Below the pieces are notes generated by a model. That model was given only the letters and a program-made list of their open reading frames with translations. It was not told where the DNA came from and did not search any database. A program made the translations under genes and the position numbers. From positions 248,001-312,000 of the forward strand of contig NZ_JAQUHV010000001.1 in the NCBI RefSeq assembly GCF_028681615.1: a stretch of DNA of 64,000 nt, in the 5' to 3' direction. Shown here in pieces: positions 27,079-37,016 of this stretch (position 1 is its first letter; every line of letters begins with the position of its first letter). The DNA comes from Sulfuricurvum sp. Lineage in GTDB: Bacteria > Campylobacterota > Campylobacteria > Campylobacterales > Sulfurimonadaceae.

Positions 27079-28137
27079 ATGTTATATTGGTTTCATAAGG
27101 CCCTTGGTATTAATCTGTTTCAGTATATTACGGTCCGTGCAGGTATCGCTTTTTTCATCGGTTTGCTCCTCACTCTCTTTATTATGCCCCGCTTTATCGC
27201 TTGGGCACAGCGCTCTGCACGCGTGCAGCCGATCAACGAATACGTCAGCGCCCATCAAGGCAAAGCCAAAACACCGACGATGGGGGGAATCGTTTTTGTC
27301 ATCTCTACCGTAATCGCTTCCCTGTTGACCGTCAATGTGATGAACCCTTTTGTCATCGGCGGCCTTTTAACCCTCATCTTTTATGCTTACATCGGGTTTA
27401 CCGACGACTGGGGCAAAATTCGCGGTGCCAACAACCTCGCAGGGCTCAGTGCACGGGCAAAACTTTTCTTGCAGATCATTTTCGGTGTTGCGATCGGTCT
27501 ATTTTTGATCTACGTCGCGAAATTGGATACCGGTTTTTACGTTCCGTTTATCAAATCAAGCCTTTTTGATATGGGATGGGGCAGTGTCGCATTCTGGGTC
27601 CTTGTCATGATTGCGACTTCCAATGCCGTCAACCTCACCGACGGACTCGACGGGCTGGCTACCGTACCGTCGATCTTTGCCCTCCTTTCTTTGAGCATTA
27701 TCGTCTATATCGTCGGGAACGCCGCCTTGGCACACTATCTTTTGATGCCGAAAATTCCTGCCGGAGAGGTAGTCGTCATCGCTGCGGCATTGACGGGATC
27801 ACTCATCGGATTTTTGTGGTTCAACTGCCATCCGGCGCAAGTATTTATGGGGGACAGCGGTTCTCTCACAATCGGAGCTTTTATCGCGTATATGGCGATT
27901 ATCGGGAAAAGTGAACTGCTCCTGATCCTCATCGGCCTTATTTTCGTTATCGAAACCGTCTCGGTTATCTTACAAGTCGGCAGTTACAAACTCCGTAAAA
28001 AAAGGGTCTTTTTAATGGCACCGATCCATCACCATTTTGAAATGAAACAGTGGGCAGAGAACAAAATCATCGTCCGTTTCTGGATCATTTCGCTTCTCTC
28101 TAATATTTTTGCACTCATTACCTTGAAGATCCGATAA
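27079..28137 (+). CDS. mraY: Phospho-N-acetylmuramoyl-pentapeptide-transferase
   Basis: 352 residues with about ten membrane segments. MraY transfers phospho-MurNAc-pentapeptide to undecaprenyl phosphate, making lipid I. Diagnostic parts are KAKTPTMGGIVFV, the Asp pair in YIGFTDDWGKI, NAVNLTDGLDGLA and the HHHFE motif in MAPIHHHFEMKQW. The stop overlaps the murD start by one base (TAATG), so the two peptidoglycan genes are coupled. Confidence 0.98.
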   Translation: MLYWFHKALGINLFQYITVRAGIAFFIGLLLTLFIMPRFIAWAQRSARVQPINEYVSAHQGKAKTPTMGGIVFVISTVIASLLTVNVMNPFVIGGLLTLIFYAYIGFTDDWGKIRGANNLAGLSARAKLFLQIIFGVAIGLFLIYVAKLDTGFYVPFIKSSLFDMGWGSVAFWVLVMIATSNAVNLTDGLDGLATVPSIFALLSLSIIVYIVGNAALAHYLLMPKIPAGEVVVIAAALTGSLIGFLWFNCHPAQVFMGDSGSLTIGAFIAYMAIIGKSELLLILIGLIFVIETVSVILQVGSYKLRKKRVFLMAPIHHHFEMKQWAENKIIVRFWIISLLSNIFALITLKIR

Positions 28138-29360
28138 TGGAAAAACACAACATCGCCTGTTTCGGATACGGCAAAACAACCCGGGCAATTGCCAAACTTT
28201 TAGGTCCGTGCACTTTTTTCGATGACAAAGTGACAAAACCTTTTACCGATGACGAGGGAAATTCTCTCAAACCCGTCAGTGAATTTGACACCCGTCTCTT
28301 CACCCATGAGATCCCATCACCTGGATTTCCGCCGTCTCATCCTCTCATTCAGCAGGCATCGCACCTCATCAGCGAGTATGATTTTTTTGCCCCCCAAATG
28401 CCGTTTTCGATCTGGATCAGCGGTACCAACGGCAAAACGACCACAACCCAAATGGTAGAGCATCTGCTCAGCGATAAAGGGGCGATCAGCGGCGGAAATA
28501 TCGGCACTCCGCTTGCAGACATGTCCCCTGATGCCCCAATCTGGATTTTAGAGACCAGCTCATTCAGTATGCATTACAATACTATCGCCCGTCCGAACAT
28601 CTATGCTCTTCTTCCTGTGACCCCTGATCATGTCAGCTGGCACGGAAGTATGCAGGCCTATTATGATGCCAAGCTCAAACCGCTTAGCATGATGAAAGAG
28701 GGAGAAGTGATCATCCTCCCAAAAATGTTTGCCGATGCCCCGACCAACGGATTCAAAATCATCTACGAAAATGAAAAAGATTTGGCAGAGTATTTCGGTT
28801 TTGATACCGGTAAAATCAAATTTAAAGGGGCATTTTTAATGGATGCTCTGATCGCAATGGGGATCGATAAAATTCTTTATGACCGCTGTGATTATGACCG
28901 TATCAATGCCTTTATCCTCGATCCGCACCGTCAGGAAGAGTTCCGTGATTCTCGTGACCGTCTTTGGGTCAATGACTCCAAAGCGACCAACATCGATGCG
29001 ACCCTCGCCGCTTTGCGTACCTACAGCGACCATAAGATCCATTTGGTTTTAGGAGGAGATGATAAAGGGGTAGAACTCGAAGAACTCTTCACGCCGCTGA
29101 AACGTTACGATGTAGACGTCTATGCCATCGGTTCGAATGCACTCCGTCTTGAAGCACTCTGCAAGCAATACAATATCCCCTGTATCCTATGCAATACTCT
29201 CGATGTTGCCGTAGAGCAAATCAGCAAAAAGCATAATCGACATAGTATCGCTATGCTCTCCCCTGCCGCTGCAAGTTTGGATCAATTCAGCTCTTATGCC
29301 GAACGCGGAAATCTATTTAAACAATACGCGATCGGAACTTGTCCCGATTCACAACGCTAA
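28137..29360 (+). CDS. murD: UDP-N-acetylmuramoylalanine--D-glutamate ligase
   Basis: 407 residues, short for MurD (about 440 in E. coli), as is usual in Campylobacterota. It adds D-glutamate to UDP-MurNAc-L-Ala with ATP. Motifs: the ATP loop SGTNGKTTTTQM, the LETSSFSM segment, the His region TPDHVSWHGS with a lysine further on (AKLKP), NDSKATNIDATLAAL and LVLGGDDKGVEL. The N-terminal Rossmann domain is reduced. Followed by a 129-base gap and tRNA-Phe. Confidence 0.96.
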   Translation: MEKHNIACFGYGKTTRAIAKLLGPCTFFDDKVTKPFTDDEGNSLKPVSEFDTRLFTHEIPSPGFPPSHPLIQQASHLISEYDFFAPQMPFSIWISGTNGKTTTTQMVEHLLSDKGAISGGNIGTPLADMSPDAPIWILETSSFSMHYNTIARPNIYALLPVTPDHVSWHGSMQAYYDAKLKPLSMMKEGEVIILPKMFADAPTNGFKIIYENEKDLAEYFGFDTGKIKFKGAFLMDALIAMGIDKILYDRCDYDRINAFILDPHRQEEFRDSRDRLWVNDSKATNIDATLAALRTYSDHKIHLVLGGDDKGVELEELFTPLKRYDVDVYAIGSNALRLEALCKQYNIPCILCNTLDVAVEQISKKHNRHSIAMLSPAAASLDQFSSYAERGNLFKQYAIGTCPDSQR

Positions 29361-29489
29361 CGCTAAGTTTCCTTCGGCAGGAAGCCCATATTTTCTATTT
29401 TGAGTTTTAAAAAGCGGCCAAATTATCGCTTTTTACCTCTTAAGCTTGTTTTTAAGCTTACCTAGCTATAATTTCGGCCTCACAAAAGT

Positions 29490-29565
29490 GGCCAATTAGC
29501 TCAGTCGGTAGAGCAGTAGATTGAAAATCTGCGTGTCCTTGGTTCGATTCCGAGATTGGCCACCA
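29490..29565 (+). tRNA. tRNA-Phe (anticodon GAA)
   Basis: 76 bases with encoded CCA. The acceptor stem pairs GGCCAAT with ATTGGCC. The D loop has AGCTCAGTCGGTAGAGC, the anticodon loop TTGAAAA (29521-29527) gives GAA, and the T arm is CTTGGTTCGATTCCGAG. Confidence 0.97.
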
Positions 29566-29700
29566 CCCACTTTATTTCAATACCCACCCAACATACAAAT
29601 CAAATAACGTTATTCATGCAATGTATCTTGCTTATAAAAGTTCCAACAAAATTGCTTAAAAATTAATCGTTTAATCCCCTTTTGATCGTCATAATTTCAC

Positions 29701-29706
29701 TATAAT
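29701..29706 (+). promoter_or_regulatory. -10 box of the riboswitch-porin transcript
   Basis: TATAAT lies about 30 bases before the riboswitch aptamer. The same box and flanking bases occur before the second riboswitch (41280-41285, minus strand). No strong -35 is seen at either, as is common in Campylobacterota. The 135 bases between tRNA-Phe and this box contain no other recognisable feature. Confidence 0.6.
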
Positions 29707-29736
29707 TTTTTCATGTAGAAAATTCAGGGGGAATAT

Positions 29737-29868
29737 ATCTCCCAATATTGTCAATAATATGGATGCTAGGGTTCCGACTGAAAAGTGCTGGTCCGAGAGC
29801 ATCCGGCCTCGTAAGCGGCTACACGGAGGGATAAAAGCCCGGGAGAGAGATATTTCTCCCCGTTTTTT
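29737..29868 (+). ncRNA. Guanidine-I (ykkC) riboswitch with terminator, upstream of porin gene
   Basis: The conserved guanidine-I blocks are present in order: CTAGGGTTCCG, GGTCCGAGAG, ACACGGAGGGATAAAAGCCC and GGGAGA. The 5' strand ATCTCCC (29737-29743) can pair with GGGAGA at 29841-29846 to close the aptamer. The same GGGAGA can instead pair with TCTCCC (29855-29860), which is followed by TTTTTT (29863-29868), giving an intrinsic terminator. Guanidine binding should stabilise the aptamer and allow read-through into the porin gene 24 bases downstream. Subtype 1 (guanidine) rather than the ppGpp or PRPP variants is inferred from the neighbouring genes. Confidence 0.93.
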
Positions 29869-29892
29869 CTCAAAAACCGTTTAGGAGTCATT

Positions 29893-31110
29893 ATGAGAGT
29901 TACAAAAATAAGTTTATTGGCGTCGTTGTTGTTATGTACGTCATCTTTTGCTATCGACAACATAGAAGTTACCGGAGCCGGTAAATTCTTTTACGGCACT
30001 GTAGACGGATCGCCGGATGGGACGAACCGTCCTAATCTATTTAACAAAGAGGGTGCTTTCGCACAATTCGGGATTGATATGGGTGTCGGTGCCGAACTCG
30101 GGGCCGGATTCAAAGGAAAAATCGCCGGTACCGGATTAGCAACGGCGAATATGGGCGGAAATATCGCCAATGCACCAAGGGCAACCGGGATGATGGGAAG
30201 CCAAGTCTGGTTAAGCGAAGTGTATGTCAGTAAAAATGTATTGGATAAAACTGCAGTAACTCTTGGGCGCCAGAGCCTTGATACCCCTTTTGCTTTTACC
30301 GAACTTTGGAATATCGCGTCTAATACTTTTGATGCTGTCTTAGTTGAAAATACCGATTTATCGGATACGACACTTCTCGGAGCCTATATCGACAAAGGAA
30401 ACGGAGTGAATGGTTTCGCATCCGTCAATCCGGCTATTACCGACTCAGGAAGATTAAAAAATCCATTCAAGAAGTTTTATGAAGGAGCCTATGTCGTAGG
30501 TGCCAAAAACAAATCTTTGAGCGGCACTGAACTTCAAGCATGGTTCTATGAACTCAAAAATACGGCTAAAGCGTACTGGATTCAAGGAGACACGGAGTAT
30601 TCCGGAATGACTTTTGGTGCTCAGGCAGCCGTATTGAACCCGGATAATACACTCGCTACGTCTGCTAATTCGAAAGCATTTGCAGCTAAAATCGGATATA
30701 CCGGTATTGAAAACCTCACGTTAAGCGCCGCTGTTTCCCAAACGGATAAAGACGGATCGGCAAACTTTCAAATCGCCAACTTGGCTACCGGCGGCAACGG
30801 CGGTGCACAATCAAAACTTTATACTGAAGCATGGTGGAATTTCGGCTATGTAGGTGCAGCAGGGGCGACCGCCTATAATGTAACCGCTCTTTATAACATT
30901 CCTGATATCGTTGCTCTCGGGTTCTTTTATACCGATGTTAACCAACGTGCAGAAAACGGTAATAATGATATGAGCGAATATACGGCAACTGCAGCTAAAT
31001 CATTCGGTTCACTGGACACAACCCTCGCGTATGTCTACTCTAAAGCCAATGACTATAACGATGCAAAATACTACAATAACATTCAAGTGTATCTAACGTA
31101 TAAATTTTAA
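29893..31110 (+). CDS. Outer-membrane porin under guanidine riboswitch control
   Basis: 405 residues. A signal peptide (MRVTKISLLASLLLCTSSFA, cleavage likely after A20) is followed by a mature chain of alternating polar and hydrophobic strands with many Gly, Asn and aromatic residues. It ends in VYLTYKF, the terminal-Phe pattern of beta-barrel proteins. It resembles OprD/MOMP-like porins of Campylobacterota, including a NAPRATGMMGSQVWLSEVYV stretch and ALGRQ-like TLGRQSLDTP segment. A ribosome site TTTAGGAG stands 6 bases before the ATG. The riboswitch leader indicates induction by guanidine, so it may form the outer-membrane entry route for guanidinium. The cargo specificity is inference. 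Confidence 0.82.
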   Translation: MRVTKISLLASLLLCTSSFAIDNIEVTGAGKFFYGTVDGSPDGTNRPNLFNKEGAFAQFGIDMGVGAELGAGFKGKIAGTGLATANMGGNIANAPRATGMMGSQVWLSEVYVSKNVLDKTAVTLGRQSLDTPFAFTELWNIASNTFDAVLVENTDLSDTTLLGAYIDKGNGVNGFASVNPAITDSGRLKNPFKKFYEGAYVVGAKNKSLSGTELQAWFYELKNTAKAYWIQGDTEYSGMTFGAQAAVLNPDNTLATSANSKAFAAKIGYTGIENLTLSAAVSQTDKDGSANFQIANLATGGNGGAQSKLYTEAWWNFGYVGAAGATAYNVTALYNIPDIVALGFFYTDVNQRAENGNNDMSEYTATAAKSFGSLDTTLAYVYSKANDYNDAKYYNNIQVYLTYKF

Positions 31111-31123
31111 TCCAACTTCTTCA

Positions 31124-31152
31124 GACCGCTTCGGCGGTCATTTTAATCTTTA
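31124..31152 (+). terminator. Intrinsic terminator after the porin gene
   Basis: GACCGC-TTCG-GCGGTC (31124-31139) followed by ATTTTAATCTTT. A six-pair GC-rich stem with a TTCG tetraloop ends the single-gene porin transcript. The following 31153-31295 is AT-rich and holds only a CAGCAGG/CCTGCTG inverted repeat without a T-run. Confidence 0.8.
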
Positions 31153-31295
31153 TACATATCTAAATTATATATAAAGTATATCTTTTATATATGTATATAT
31201 AAGTGTTTAAGAGAATAGTGAAAAGAGAATTTTTTTGCAGCTACAGCAGGCTGGATAAACAAACCTGCTGATGAGAGTTTAGAATATGGGACTTT

Positions 31296-33044
31296 TTATT
31301 TTAAATAATTTCTCCATCCGCCTAATGCCGTGATCTCCTTTGCCCCGTCAACCGCGTATCCCTCGCAAAGGAATCCTTTGACGACTGTGCCATCGGCCAA
31401 TATCAGGCTCCCCAATGATAATGGCGGCGGAACTCCGTTAAAAAAGGAGCCGAACTGTTCAGAGGGGATATCCCAAAGTTCAACTTCAATGTGAGACCCC
31501 CCTTCGCGTACATGGATCAGACCGGGACGCGGAGGGCTAAAACTTTCCAGAGCAAAAAAGCGGTACTGCGGTGCGGTGGAAGCTTTCTTCACCATTTTTG
31601 CCCCACGACCGGTCAATTCATGATTCAAAGGAAGACCGGACATGTGCGCTCCGCAAACAGCCAATGTCACTGTTTTTGGCTTGCACGTTTCGATCAGGCC
31701 GCTTGTATATCCTGACGATGCATGCAGTTTTGCACCGACACTCAATAGCGAATGTTCATTCCAAGCCGGTGCGGCAAGGGTCACGCCAAACGGCAATCCC
31801 TCAGGGGTAAATCCTGCAGGGACAGCGCATGCGCTCAGATCAAGCAGATTCATAAAATTGGTGTAATAGCCGAGATTCGTATTCAAAGCAAGCGGCTGTT
31901 CCCGAATTTCATCCCGGCGGTAAATTGTTCCGGCCGTAGGAGTCATGATCATATCAACTTCAGCCATGATGTGATCGCTCAATTTCTTGAGTTCACTGAG
32001 GCGGTAGAATCCTTCGAACGCGTCTATCGCACTCGGTTTGGTACCTGAGAGGATAATCCCTCGGGTCACGTCCAGCATCGCGTCGCTCTGCGTTTGTGCA
32101 AACTCTTTGATTCCGCAGTAGCGCTCAGCGATCCACGGTCCATGATAGAGCAATTTTGCACACTCCATAAAAGGGGAAAAATCGATCTCGTATCGGACTC
32201 CTCCTAATGATTCGAGTTTTTGAACACTCTCCCAAAACAGGGATTCATAGGCACCATTCCCAAAAAATTCCAGTTGATCCTCTCTCGGTACCCCAAAGCG
32301 AAACGTCCCTCCGAATGGAGTGATACAGCTTTTCGGACGCGAAAAGGAGTCCTCCTCATCAACGATACTGCACAGATCATAAACACGCCCGGCATCTTCA
32401 CAGTTTTGTGCAAATATGGCGACACAATCGAGACTTTTACATGCGGGAACAACGCCTCGGATACTCAAGGCGCCCCGTGTCGGTTTTAATCCGACGATGT
32501 TTCCGAACGCGGCAGGGACACGACCCGAACCTGCCGTATCGGTACCCAGTGAAAATGGGACAATTCCCGCAGTCACGGCCAACGCGGATCCGGAACTCGA
32601 TCCTCCGGAAATATAATCGGGATTAAATAGGTTGATCCCTTCCCCATAAGGGCTTCGTGTCCCGACAAGTCCTGAGGCAAACTGGTCCAGATTGGTCTTT
32701 CCGATCGGAATCGCACCGGCTTGGATCAACTGTTCAACCACAAACGCATGTTCACTCGGGAGGTAAGAAAATTCTGCACATCCCGCCGTTGTGTTCATCC
32801 CCGCAACATCAATGTTGTCTTTGACGGCAAACGGGACGCCGTACAACGGCAATGAATTAGGATCCCGCGATTCCAAACGGAGGAAATACGGTTCAAGGAA
32901 TGATGCATCCGCTTTTGTAATCCAAATATTTTTATCATCGTAGTGTTTAGAACTGTCGAGGCAGTTTTGTATTACCTCTCTGACAGAACGGCCTTTTACC
33001 CGATACTGATGCAGATAATCACCTATCGTTTTCAGTTGTCTCAT
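31296..33044 (-). CDS. atzF: Allophanate hydrolase
   Basis: 582 residues, full length for AtzF/DUR1-type enzymes. The amidase-signature domain (about 1-440) has the Ser-cisSer-Lys triad: Lys in YGVPFAVKDNIDVAG and the serines in YISGGSSSGSALAV. A C-terminal domain (about 450-582) with FFNGVPPPLSLGSL matches the decarboxylation-linked AtzF extension. It splits allophanate into CO2 and ammonia. It is the last gene of the guanidine operon, overlapping the SMR gene by four bases. In this setting allophanate arises from carboxyguanidine, so it releases the last two ammonia molecules. Confidence 0.93.
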   Translation of the reverse strand: MRQLKTIGDYLHQYRVKGRSVREVIQNCLDSSKHYDDKNIWITKADASFLEPYFLRLESRDPNSLPLYGVPFAVKDNIDVAGMNTTAGCAEFSYLPSEHAFVVEQLIQAGAIPIGKTNLDQFASGLVGTRSPYGEGINLFNPDYISGGSSSGSALAVTAGIVPFSLGTDTAGSGRVPAAFGNIVGLKPTRGALSIRGVVPACKSLDCVAIFAQNCEDAGRVYDLCSIVDEEDSFSRPKSCITPFGGTFRFGVPREDQLEFFGNGAYESLFWESVQKLESLGGVRYEIDFSPFMECAKLLYHGPWIAERYCGIKEFAQTQSDAMLDVTRGIILSGTKPSAIDAFEGFYRLSELKKLSDHIMAEVDMIMTPTAGTIYRRDEIREQPLALNTNLGYYTNFMNLLDLSACAVPAGFTPEGLPFGVTLAAPAWNEHSLLSVGAKLHASSGYTSGLIETCKPKTVTLAVCGAHMSGLPLNHELTGRGAKMVKKASTAPQYRFFALESFSPPRPGLIHVREGGSHIEVELWDIPSEQFGSFFNGVPPPLSLGSLILADGTVVKGFLCEGYAVDGAKEITALGGWRNYLK

Positions 33045-33382
33045 CCTAACCCTCCTTGTGAACTGCGTTCCGCAAAATGCAGGCCCACGACTCCAAGCCC
33101 GATCATTGCAATGCTGGCCAGTTTAACCGGGTTGGAAGATTCACTGAAATAGGCAATCCCTATTACCGTCACCATGACCGTCCCTGCACCCGTCCAGATC
33201 GCATAAACCGTACTCATCTCAATTTTTTTCATCACAAACGGCATTAAGACAAATGCCATTGCATAAAAGACAAAAATCATAACCGTCGGAAAAATCTTTT
33301 GCATTCCATCCGACAGTTTCATCGACGTCGTCCCGGCCACTTCCAGTAAAATGGCTAACGCCAGTAAAATCCAGCTGTTCAT
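33041..33382 (-). CDS. Small multidrug resistance (SMR) family transporter, EmrE-like
   Basis: 113 residues, four membrane helices. The essential Glu14 lies in [16 protein letters not shown], and helix 3 has [13 protein letters not shown], both typical of the EmrE/Qac branch of the family. The Gdx guanidinium exporters differ in helix 1. It is placed between the carboxylase and allophanate hydrolase genes with four-base overlaps, so it belongs to the guanidine regulon. It could export excess guanidinium, or a modified guanidine such as guanylurea, with proton antiport. Substrate is uncertain because of the Qac-like sequence. Confidence 0.88.
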   Translation of the reverse strand: MNSWILLALAILLEVAGTTSMKLSDGMQKIFPTVMIFVFYAMAFVLMPFVMKKIEMSTVYAIWTGAGTVMVTVIGIAYFSESSNPVKLASIAMIGLGVVGLHFAERSSQGGLG

Positions 33383-36300
33383 TGCGCACCTTCAGTTTTT
33401 ATAATGACAAGAGTATGTCCGGTATGAACGGTATCGCCTTGTGTGCATAATATTTCGACCACTTCTCCAGTGACAGGAGACTCGATCATCACTTCTGATT
33501 TCATCGCCTCGATGACGACAAGGGTATCCCCTTCCATCACACGGTCGCCGATTTTGACCGAAATTTCCCATACATTGCCCGATAGAAAACTCGAAACAGC
33601 TTCACACCCCGCAGGAACTTCCGCGAAATCGCTCTCATCATTCGTCTCGAGCGTTTCGCTCACATAAGCCGAAATCCCCGACGCTTCCCATCGTTCGCGT
33701 TCTTCCTTGAAGGACTCCTGCTGGACTTGTTTGAATGCGGCAATCGATTCGCTGTTCGCTTCCAAAAATCCGAGATACTCCGCCAAAGAGAACTCTCCCT
33801 CTTCGATTCTCAATGAGAAGGTCCCGTTGATAAAATCTTTTCTCATTTGGACCAGTTCGTCTTGGGCAACCGGATAGAAACGGATACGGTCGAAAAATTC
33901 CAATAGCCACGGTTTCCCCGGTTTGAAATCAGTTGTCGATTTATACCGGTTCCACATTTGTACGGTCCGTCCGACGAACTGGTATCCGCCCGGACCTTCC
34001 ATACCGTAAACACACATATACGTACCGCCGATTCCCACCGCATTTTCCGGTGTCCAGGTGCGTGCCGGATTGTATTTGGTCGTCACCAGGCGGTGGCGAG
34101 GATCGACAGGAACGGCGACGGGAGCGCCCAAATAGACATCTCCGAGGCCCATAATCAAATATTCTGCCTCAAAGAGAACATTTTGGACATCCTGGATACT
34201 TTCCAGTCCGTTCATCCGTCGGATGAACTCGATGTTGCTCGGACACCACGGTGCATCGTTACGAACCGACTGCATGTACTTCTCAATCGCCAGTTTCGTC
34301 GAGGGATCATCCCACGAAAGCGGAAGGTAGACCGTGCGGCTTGGGACGACGATATCCCGGGTAGTCGGCATGTGTGCAAGTTCGTCCTTGATTCGACTCA
34401 ATAACTCACTCAGAGGGAGTTTCTGACTGTCATAGTGAACCTGCAGCGATCTGATTCCCGGAGTAAGGTCTATCAATCGGGTATCCTCCGCGGCTTTGAG
34501 ACGGCGCATCAGTTCATGCACTTGAAAACGCAGCGTCAGATCAAGTTCCATAGGACCAAATTCGATCAGAATGTTATGATCTCCTGACAAACGGACCCGA
34601 ACCGTATCATGGCGATCATTTTCAGCAATTTCCGCTACGATCGGATCGACAATCGTTGGCGCCGGAAGAGTCGGCAATGATCCATTCAACGTTGCGATCT
34701 TTTCTTCCAGTTCATGTTCCATTAAAACGGCATCATCATACGCCATCGGAACGAATCGGACTCTGTCTTTTGGTCCCAACTGCCCCATTTTCCACAATTC
34801 CGCTCCGATAATCGTTACCGGACAGACAAAACCGCCCAGACTTGGACCGTCAGGGCCTAAAATGACCGGCATATCTCCCGTAAAGTCAACCGTTCCGATT
34901 GCGTAGGCGTTATCATGCAGATTGGAAGGATGCAGCCCCGCCTCTCCGCCGTCTTCTCTCGCCCAAAGAGGCTTTGGTCCGATGAGACGGATTCCTGTAC
35001 GGTTCGAGTTATAGTGCACTTCCCAATCGATTGCAAAGAAAGTCTCGATGTATTCCTCTTTAAAAAAATCAGGCGCTCCGTGCGGTCCGTATATAACCCC
35101 GATTTTCCACTCTTTGGCCATTTGCGGGCGCAGTGCGGCATCAAGGACTGCCGGAGTTTTCTCCGTATCACTGCCATACGTACTCAGCTGATCCCCGATC
35201 TGCAAGATACGCCCGCCATGACCTCCGAACTCACCCAGGGTAAATGTCGCCGTGCTTCCAAGATATTCCGGTACCTTAAATCCACCGTCAATCAGCAAAT
35301 AGGTACGGGCGCCCTCTCCCTCGATGATCCCCATTTTCAGGACATCGCCCTCAGCAATATCGATCGTTTCCCAATAAGGTACCTCTGCTCCGTTGAGCTG
35401 AGCCTTCATCACGGCTCCAGCAAGGACAATCCGTGTCGGAAAATGAAATTTTAGCGTCGATCCCGTCACCGTCATTTCGAGGCCGGGAGCTTTGTCATCA
35501 TTCCCTAGGAGACGATTGCCCAAACGAAATGAGAGTGAGTCCATCGGACCTGAGGGCGGTACACCGATATCCCAGTAGCCGATCCGTCCGGGAGCCGATT
35601 GGATCGTTGTATGGGTCCCCGGTTTGATCACTTCGACGATATCAGGCGAATAGCTGAGTGTTCCCAGATACTTCGTCGTCTGCTCCCCTTTCGCAAAGAC
35701 CTCCTGTCCTAATACAAAATCCAGATATCCGAGGTTCGTTACAATCCCATACAGAGTCGTTTCTCGAAGTGCCGAAATCATCGATTCTATCGCTTCGGTA
35801 CGTGTGGATGCATGTACGATAAGTTTGGCGATCATCGGATCATAATACGGAGAAATGGCACTTCCGCGTTCGATCCATGTTTCGCAGCGTACCCCCTCAG
35901 GCCATACCACTTCGCTCAAAATCCCGGAGCTTGGCTGGAAGTTCTTCAGCGGATCTTCCGCATAGACACGGACTTGAATCGAGTGGCCGTTAGGCTCAAA
36001 ATGTTTTGTCAACGTATCACCCAGTTCTCCGGCGGCTTCGAGAATCATCCACTCGACCAGATCCACACCGTAGATCTCTTCCGTTACCCCATGTTCGACC
36101 TGCAATCGTGTATTGACTTCGAGGAAATAAAATTTTTCTTCCGTCGTGTCATACACAAACTCGACCGTCCCCGCAGATTTGTACGATGCGGAACGTGCCA
36201 GATTCACGGCAGCAGTGCGCAATGCATTTCTAATCTCCTCGGATAATCCCGGTGCCGGCGTCTCTTCGATCACTTTTTGGTTACGGCGCTGGAGAGAACA

Positions 36301-36981
36301 GTCACGTTCTCCCAGTGCGATCACATCCCCTTTCCCGTCACCGAAGATCTGTACTTCGATATGGCGGGCGGAGGCTACGAATTTTTCGAGGTAAATTCCC
36401 CCTTGAGAAAAATTGCTTTTGCTGAGACGTCCAACCGATTCAAATCCGTTTTCGAGCTCATCGGCGCTGTAGCACAGCTGCATTCCGATTCCGCCGCCTC
36501 CGGCAGTGCTTTTGAGCATTACCGGATAGCCGATCGTTTCGGCCGCGTTCAGAGCATCTTGGACGTTTTCGAGCAGTTCAGTCCCCGGCAGCAGCGGAAC
36601 GTTTTGGGCTTTTGCCATAGAACGCGCCGTATGTTTAAGACCGAATTCTTCCATATGCCGAGGTGTCGGACCGATAAAAGCGATCCCCTCTTCCGCACAT
36701 CGGCGTGCAAATGCCGCGTTTTCACTCAAAAAGCCGTACCCGGGATGAATCGCTTCCGCTCCGGTATCTTTGGCCGCCTGAATGATTTTATCAACATCCA
36801 AATAGCTCTCTTTGGCTGGCGGTTCACCCAAACATACCGATTCATCGGCCATCATCACATGAAGCGATCCGGCATCGGCATGCGAATAGACCGCAACCGA
36901 ACCGATCTGCATTTTTTTAAGTGTACGGATGATGCGGCATGCAATCTCCCCACGGTTGGCAATCAGCACTTTTGCAAACAT
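33379..36981 (-). CDS. Biotin-dependent guanidine carboxylase (urea carboxylase family)
   Basis: 1200 residues. Domain order: biotin carboxylase (about 1-450; [17 protein letters not shown], the ATP loop [10 protein letters not shown], and [16 protein letters not shown]), carboxyltransferase made of KipA/AHS2-like (from about 465, [20 protein letters not shown]) and KipI/AHS1-like (from about 795) units, and a C-terminal biotinyl domain with the biotin Lys in IEAMKSEV. Although usually named urea carboxylase, the guanidine riboswitch and DUF1989 partners argue for guanidine as substrate. Asp occurs in [10 protein letters not shown] of the carboxyltransferase domain, which may be the residue that distinguishes guanidine from urea enzymes; I could not align it. 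It produces carboxyguanidine. Confidence 0.92.
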   Translation of the reverse strand: MFAKVLIANRGEIACRIIRTLKKMQIGSVAVYSHADAGSLHVMMADESVCLGEPPAKESYLDVDKIIQAAKDTGAEAIHPGYGFLSENAAFARRCAEEGIAFIGPTPRHMEEFGLKHTARSMAKAQNVPLLPGTELLENVQDALNAAETIGYPVMLKSTAGGGGIGMQLCYSADELENGFESVGRLSKSNFSQGGIYLEKFVASARHIEVQIFGDGKGDVIALGERDCSLQRRNQKVIEETPAPGLSEEIRNALRTAAVNLARSASYKSAGTVEFVYDTTEEKFYFLEVNTRLQVEHGVTEEIYGVDLVEWMILEAAGELGDTLTKHFEPNGHSIQVRVYAEDPLKNFQPSSGILSEVVWPEGVRCETWIERGSAISPYYDPMIAKLIVHASTRTEAIESMISALRETTLYGIVTNLGYLDFVLGQEVFAKGEQTTKYLGTLSYSPDIVEVIKPGTHTTIQSAPGRIGYWDIGVPPSGPMDSLSFRLGNRLLGNDDKAPGLEMTVTGSTLKFHFPTRIVLAGAVMKAQLNGAEVPYWETIDIAEGDVLKMGIIEGEGARTYLLIDGGFKVPEYLGSTATFTLGEFGGHGGRILQIGDQLSTYGSDTEKTPAVLDAALRPQMAKEWKIGVIYGPHGAPDFFKEEYIETFFAIDWEVHYNSNRTGIRLIGPKPLWAREDGGEAGLHPSNLHDNAYAIGTVDFTGDMPVILGPDGPSLGGFVCPVTIIGAELWKMGQLGPKDRVRFVPMAYDDAVLMEHELEEKIATLNGSLPTLPAPTIVDPIVAEIAENDRHDTVRVRLSGDHNILIEFGPMELDLTLRFQVHELMRRLKAAEDTRLIDLTPGIRSLQVHYDSQKLPLSELLSRIKDELAHMPTTRDIVVPSRTVYLPLSWDDPSTKLAIEKYMQSVRNDAPWCPSNIEFIRRMNGLESIQDVQNVLFEAEYLIMGLGDVYLGAPVAVPVDPRHRLVTTKYNPARTWTPENAVGIGGTYMCVYGMEGPGGYQFVGRTVQMWNRYKSTTDFKPGKPWLLEFFDRIRFYPVAQDELVQMRKDFINGTFSLRIEEGEFSLAEYLGFLEANSESIAAFKQVQQESFKEERERWEASGISAYVSETLETNDESDFAEVPAGCEAVSSFLSGNVWEISVKIGDRVMEGDTLVVIEAMKSEVMIESPVTGEVVEILCTQGDTVHTGHTLVIIKTEGAQ

Positions 36982-37016
36982 TTTTTTTCCTCACATGAAA
37001 AATTTATCAATTCTTA

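Noticed and set aside
29766-29963. Minus-strand open frame over the first riboswitch
   Set aside because: It runs antisense across a structured RNA and the porin signal peptide. The matching frame exists over the second riboswitch copy (40946-41227), as expected from the sequence duplication rather than coding.
31220-31290. CAGCAGG/CCTGCTG inverted repeat as terminator of the guanidine operon
   Set aside because: No T-run follows on the minus strand, so termination cannot be supported.
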